Source of the DNA: JTS-RE94 sp041750795
GTDB taxonomy: Bacteria > Planctomycetota > Planctomycetia > Pirellulales > PALSA-1355
Direction of reading: 5' to 3'
DNA length: 15,399 bases
Assembly (NCBI GenBank): GCA_041750795.1
Contig: JBGSYQ010000414.1
Location: 1-15,399, forward strand
Part shown: piece by piece, positions 12,835-15,399 of the stretch
Numbering within the stretch: position 1 is the stretch's first letter
How the letters are laid out: every line of letters begins with the position of its first letter
Program-made: the position numbers and the translations under genes
The notes under the pieces: generated by a model
What the model was told of the DNA's origin: nothing
Database searches by the model: none
The model's input: only the letters and a program-made list of their open reading frames with translations

Positions 12835-13713
12835 TCACTTCCAATCGTAGCGCGTGCCGAGCAGTTCGAACAGCCGCTCGTTGTGCGGGGAGAAATGCTC
12901 GACCAGTCGCTGCCGCGTCTCCTGCTTCATCGTCTCCTGATAGCCGCCGGCATAGCGGTTGCCAAAGCGACTTGGTCTGCAGGGATCCAGCCCAAGGAAT
13001 TCGAGCACCTCGGCGAACACCTCCTCGGGACTTCGAAACATCCGCTCGGCCTGCAGCACGAGCATTTGCTCGGCCGGATAGTGTGCCTGCCATCGGCGCA
13101 ATTGGTCTACGTAGATGCCACGCGCCAAGTACGAGAAACGCTGGTGAAGTTGGCTCTGATAGTTCGGCTCTTGGAGCAACTTCTCGTGTTCGCCGGCCAG
13201 CCGCGCGCCTTCGGCCGCGATGGCCGCCTCGAACGTCAACGCTTCGCGCCCCCGGCGCCGGCTGTGTTGATAGTGGGAATAGGCCCGGCTGACCGGGTTG
13301 CGCAGCAGGAAGATCACTTTCGCGTCCGGTAGCGATTGACGCATCCGTTGCGGCACGCGCGGGTCGAACATGTAGTAGGGACTCGACTCGAACGTGATCG
13401 TCGCACCGGCGTTTTCGTGCGCGGCGTCGCCAGCCAGCGGAAAGTGCATGCGATACCAGGATTCACCCCGTGTGAAGTTGCGGTCGAAGTAGTGAACTTC
13501 CTTGGTGAGCGAAGGAGCACATTGCGGATGGTCGCACAGATAGCCGAACAGCGACGTCGTGCCCGCTTTTTGCGCGCCCGCGATGACCAGCGACGGCAAC
13601 GCCCGCCTGCCGGCGGTCCAATAGCGAAACCAAAGCCGGGGTGACGCCAATTGCCGTGTCTGCCGCACGGCGGGCGAATGCCAAAACCGGGTTGTCGCCC
13701 TGCTGGATCGCAC
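12835..13713 (-). CDS. PAPS-dependent sulfotransferase
   Basis: The 292-aa product transfers a sulfuryl group from PAPS to an acceptor. The 5'-phosphosulfate loop is LVIAGAQKAGTTSLFGYL (residues 42-59, Lys49 and Thr52/53), followed by TKEVHYFD. The 3'-phosphate site is VIFLLRNPVSRAYSHY (133-148), with Arg138 and Ser146 as the expected ligands. The C-terminal GNRYAGGYQETMKQETRQRL region is also usual for the family, resembling heparan sulfate N-deacetylase/sulfotransferase-like and bacterial Sulfotransfer_1 enzymes. No membrane anchor is obvious. The start is GTG 13713, with GGAG six bases upstream. It follows the radical-SAM gene by 36 bp on the same strand, so they are probably co-transcribed and act on a related product. 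The acceptor (carbohydrate, lipid or natural product) is unknown. Confidence 0.88.
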   Translation of the reverse strand: MRSSRATTRFWHSPAVRQTRQLASPRLWFRYWTAGRRALPSLVIAGAQKAGTTSLFGYLCDHPQCAPSLTKEVHYFDRNFTRGESWYRMHFPLAGDAAHENAGATITFESSPYYMFDPRVPQRMRQSLPDAKVIFLLRNPVSRAYSHYQHSRRRGREALTFEAAIAAEGARLAGEHEKLLQEPNYQSQLHQRFSYLARGIYVDQLRRWQAHYPAEQMLVLQAERMFRSPEEVFAEVLEFLGLDPCRPSRFGNRYAGGYQETMKQETRQRLVEHFSPHNERLFELLGTRYDWK

Positions 13714-13749
13714 GCGTTTCTCCTCGAAGGGTCAACTCGATCGCGGAAT

Positions 13750-15216
13750 TCAGGCGGCGTCGCTCGACGGCTCTTGACGCCCGCAATGCGGTTGCGCGCC
13801 GGGCTGAGGGCGATCGATGACCTGCAACGGGCCATGGGGCTTCGGCGGACCGGTGTGTACGTGCGGCGGATCGAGGGGCGTTTCGACGCGGCCCATGCCC
13901 AGCCAGCGCAGGCCGGGCCACACGAGCGGACCGTTGGCCGTAAACCAGCGGGTGCGGAAGTAGTAGCCGACGAAGCACTTGGCGTGCAGTTCCGCCACGC
14001 GCTGGCTGGTCAGGTGTTTGTACTTGAGCACCGGCGTGTACACGGTGTACTGCGTGGTGTCGAAGGTGGCAATCTGAGGCTTGATCTCCTCGAAGAACTC
14101 CGTGCCAGGGTAGGGGGTCACCACGTTAAAGTTGGCAAACGTGGGATTGACGCCCTTGGCGTAACGCAGCACGTAGCGGATCGATTCCTCGGTGTCTTCC
14201 GGAAAGCCGATCATGAAGCCCGCCACCGTGCGAACGCCGAGCGATCGGCACAGCAGGATGAATTCTCGCTGCTTGTCGTCGCGAATCGGCGCGCGATGGT
14301 ACTTTCGCAGCGTGTCCTCCGACGGCGTCTCGATGCCGACCGTAATGCTGGTGAGACCAACCGCGGCCAGCGCTTTGAGCACGTCGGGCTTGAGCAGGTC
14401 AATTCGCCCTTCGATCGAAAACTGCACCTTGCGCGGCAGCCGGCCGATCAACTCGGCCAGCTCGAACACGCGCTTGCGATCGACGCCGAACAGCGGATCG
14501 CGAAACTTGAAGGAGCGAAAGCCATGCGCCTTCATGCCGGCCAGCATCTCGGCGGCCACGCTCTGCGGCGTGCGCAGCCGCGTGGCGTTTTCCAGGATGA
14601 TGTACGGGCAATAGTTGCACTTGAGCGTGCAGCCCCGGCTTTGCTGGATGAACGCCGTGGGAAACTTCGAAAAGTCGTAGCCGATCTTGAACTTGCGCGG
14701 CGAAAACGGCGACCAGTCGGGAAAGGGCAGCAAGTCCAAGTCGCGCACCTTGCCGACGTTGATCGCACGCTCGCTGCACGAAAGCGCCTCGTCCAGTTTC
14801 CACAACAGTTGCTCCGCTTCGCCTTGGATGAGCGTTACCGCCAGGCCGTCGAATGCTTCGGGCAGCGAATTGGCCACCGCGCCCACGACGAACACCCGGC
14901 AGCCGGGATTGGCTTGCAGGGCCTGTTGCATGGCCGCTCGTTCCAGCGGCAGGGTAATCAGCGAGGGATTGAACACGTACAGATCGGCGCCGCCCGGCAC
15001 GCGGTCGAGCGCATATTCGACCTGGTGTCCCTGCGAGCGAAAGATGGCCGCCAGGTAGCCGTAGACGAGCGCCACGGGGCGGTAGTCTCGCTTGTAGAAG
15101 TGACGCACGATGCGCCCGGCAATGCCGCCGCCGCCCGGATATTGGCCGACGCCAAACCCGCCGGCGAAGTCCTTTGCCACGTCGAGCTTTCGAGTATCCC
15201 ACAGGACCACGCGCAT
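13750..15216 (-). CDS. Radical SAM enzyme, B12-binding-domain-type architecture
   Basis: The 488-aa product uses an iron-sulfur cluster to cleave SAM. The cluster motif CTLKCNYCP gives CxxxCxxC at residues 196-203 and is preceded by IQQSRG. Further typical pieces are FKFRDPLFGVDRKRV, FSIEGRID, TSITVGIETPSEDTLRKYH, VAGFMIGFPEDTEESI and FNVVTPYPGTEFFEEI, as in BchE-like and hopanoid or methylthiolase-type groups. The first about 140 residues (LAAIFRSQGHQVEYAL, PGGADLYVFNPSL, VFVVGAVANSLPEAF) look like a cobalamin-binding fold, but the DxHxxG cobalamin motif is not visible, so B12 binding is doubtful. AAGGAG lies six bases before ATG 15216. The last about 40 residues are Pro/His-rich and probably unstructured. 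Substrate unknown; the adjacent sulfotransferase suggests one pathway. Confidence 0.85.
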   Translation of the reverse strand: MRVVLWDTRKLDVAKDFAGGFGVGQYPGGGGIAGRIVRHFYKRDYRPVALVYGYLAAIFRSQGHQVEYALDRVPGGADLYVFNPSLITLPLERAAMQQALQANPGCRVFVVGAVANSLPEAFDGLAVTLIQGEAEQLLWKLDEALSCSERAINVGKVRDLDLLPFPDWSPFSPRKFKIGYDFSKFPTAFIQQSRGCTLKCNYCPYIILENATRLRTPQSVAAEMLAGMKAHGFRSFKFRDPLFGVDRKRVFELAELIGRLPRKVQFSIEGRIDLLKPDVLKALAAVGLTSITVGIETPSEDTLRKYHRAPIRDDKQREFILLCRSLGVRTVAGFMIGFPEDTEESIRYVLRYAKGVNPTFANFNVVTPYPGTEFFEEIKPQIATFDTTQYTVYTPVLKYKHLTSQRVAELHAKCFVGYYFRTRWFTANGPLVWPGLRWLGMGRVETPLDPPHVHTGPPKPHGPLQVIDRPQPGAQPHCGRQEPSSDAA

Positions 15217-15269
15217 CGCGGACTCCTTCAAGAGTATTCACGAGTAATGGGTTCGTACGTTGGCGGTCG

Positions 15270-15399
15270 TCAGGCCGCTTTGCGTGGCGCGTCGGGCGAC
15301 GCGGCGCATGGCGCGGTGGTCGCTCGCGGCGCAGCGGCCGGAATCCTGCGGATCTGCCCGCCGTAGCTCATTTCGTACACGTTGTTTTTCCAGGTGATG
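15270..15399 (-). CDS. 3' end of a minus-strand gene running out of the window (hypothetical)
   Basis: One minus frame is open from the window edge to a TGA at 15272-15270, giving 42 residues beginning ITWKNNVYEMSYGGQIRRI and continuing into an Ala/Pro-rich tail ending DAPRKAA. The first part looks like genuine protein and the tail is like low-complexity C-termini elsewhere in this window. It ends 53 bp before the radical-SAM start on the same strand and may be its operon partner. Too little is present for a family call. Confidence 0.45.
   Translation of the reverse strand, partial: ITWKNNVYEMSYGGQIRRIPAAAPRATTAPCAASPDAPRKAA

Noticed and set aside
13651..15366. 571-aa plus-strand open frame opposite the radical-SAM gene
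   Set aside because: The opposite strand has CxxxCxxC and other radical-SAM motifs with a strong AAGGAG; this frame has none and also runs over the sulfotransferase start.

Overview
The window is a GC-rich piece of bacterial chromosome that looks planctomycetal, probably Pirellulales-like. This is an inference from the mix of genes: a double-parvulin secreted isomerase, a very cysteine-rich exported protein of a kind I associate with planctomycetes, a GTPase/GAP1-like/FGE-fold operon, and start codons of which only some have a clear Shine-Dalgarno. I see no rRNA, tRNA, CRISPR, integrase or transposase gene. Most identifications come from recognising protein motifs by eye; no database search was run.

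Left part (1-6961, plus strand): a glycerophosphodiester phosphodiesterase cut near or at the window edge, a secreted or membrane-anchored peptidyl-prolyl isomerase with two tandem SurA-N/parvulin units behind a good sigma70-type promoter, a class I/II PLP aminotransferase, a class I SAM methyltransferase, and carA (small subunit of carbamoyl-phosphate synthase). The 366-bp gap before carA holds nested hairpins that read well as a terminator-ended small RNA on the minus strand, and a second set of mutually exclusive hairpins next to the carA ribosome binding site.

Middle part (6972-11499, minus strand, converging on carA with a 10-bp gap): an apparent four-gene operon, in transcription order coiled-coil protein, FGE/sulfatase-modifying-factor-fold protein, zinc-ribbon GTPase, and a protein resembling the GTPase-associated protein GAP1. 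The FGE-like and GTPase genes overlap by ATGA. This combination matches, from memory, the GTPase-centred predicted conflict or signalling systems described computationally in multicellular and social bacteria, and is the strongest candidate here for a poorly characterised system.

Right part (11500-15399): a 371-bp divergent intergenic region with a possible shared-element divergent promoter, a 16-bp perfect palindrome and a small 52-codon ORF. It is followed on plus by the Cys-rich exported protein and a small three-helix membrane protein, separated by a MITE/REP-like inverted repeat whose left end contains the stop codon. On minus, converging on these, is a radical-SAM enzyme followed by a sulfotransferase, and upstream of them the 3' end of another minus-strand gene that leaves the window. 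The radical-SAM/sulfotransferase pair looks like part of a small-molecule or lipid modification cluster.
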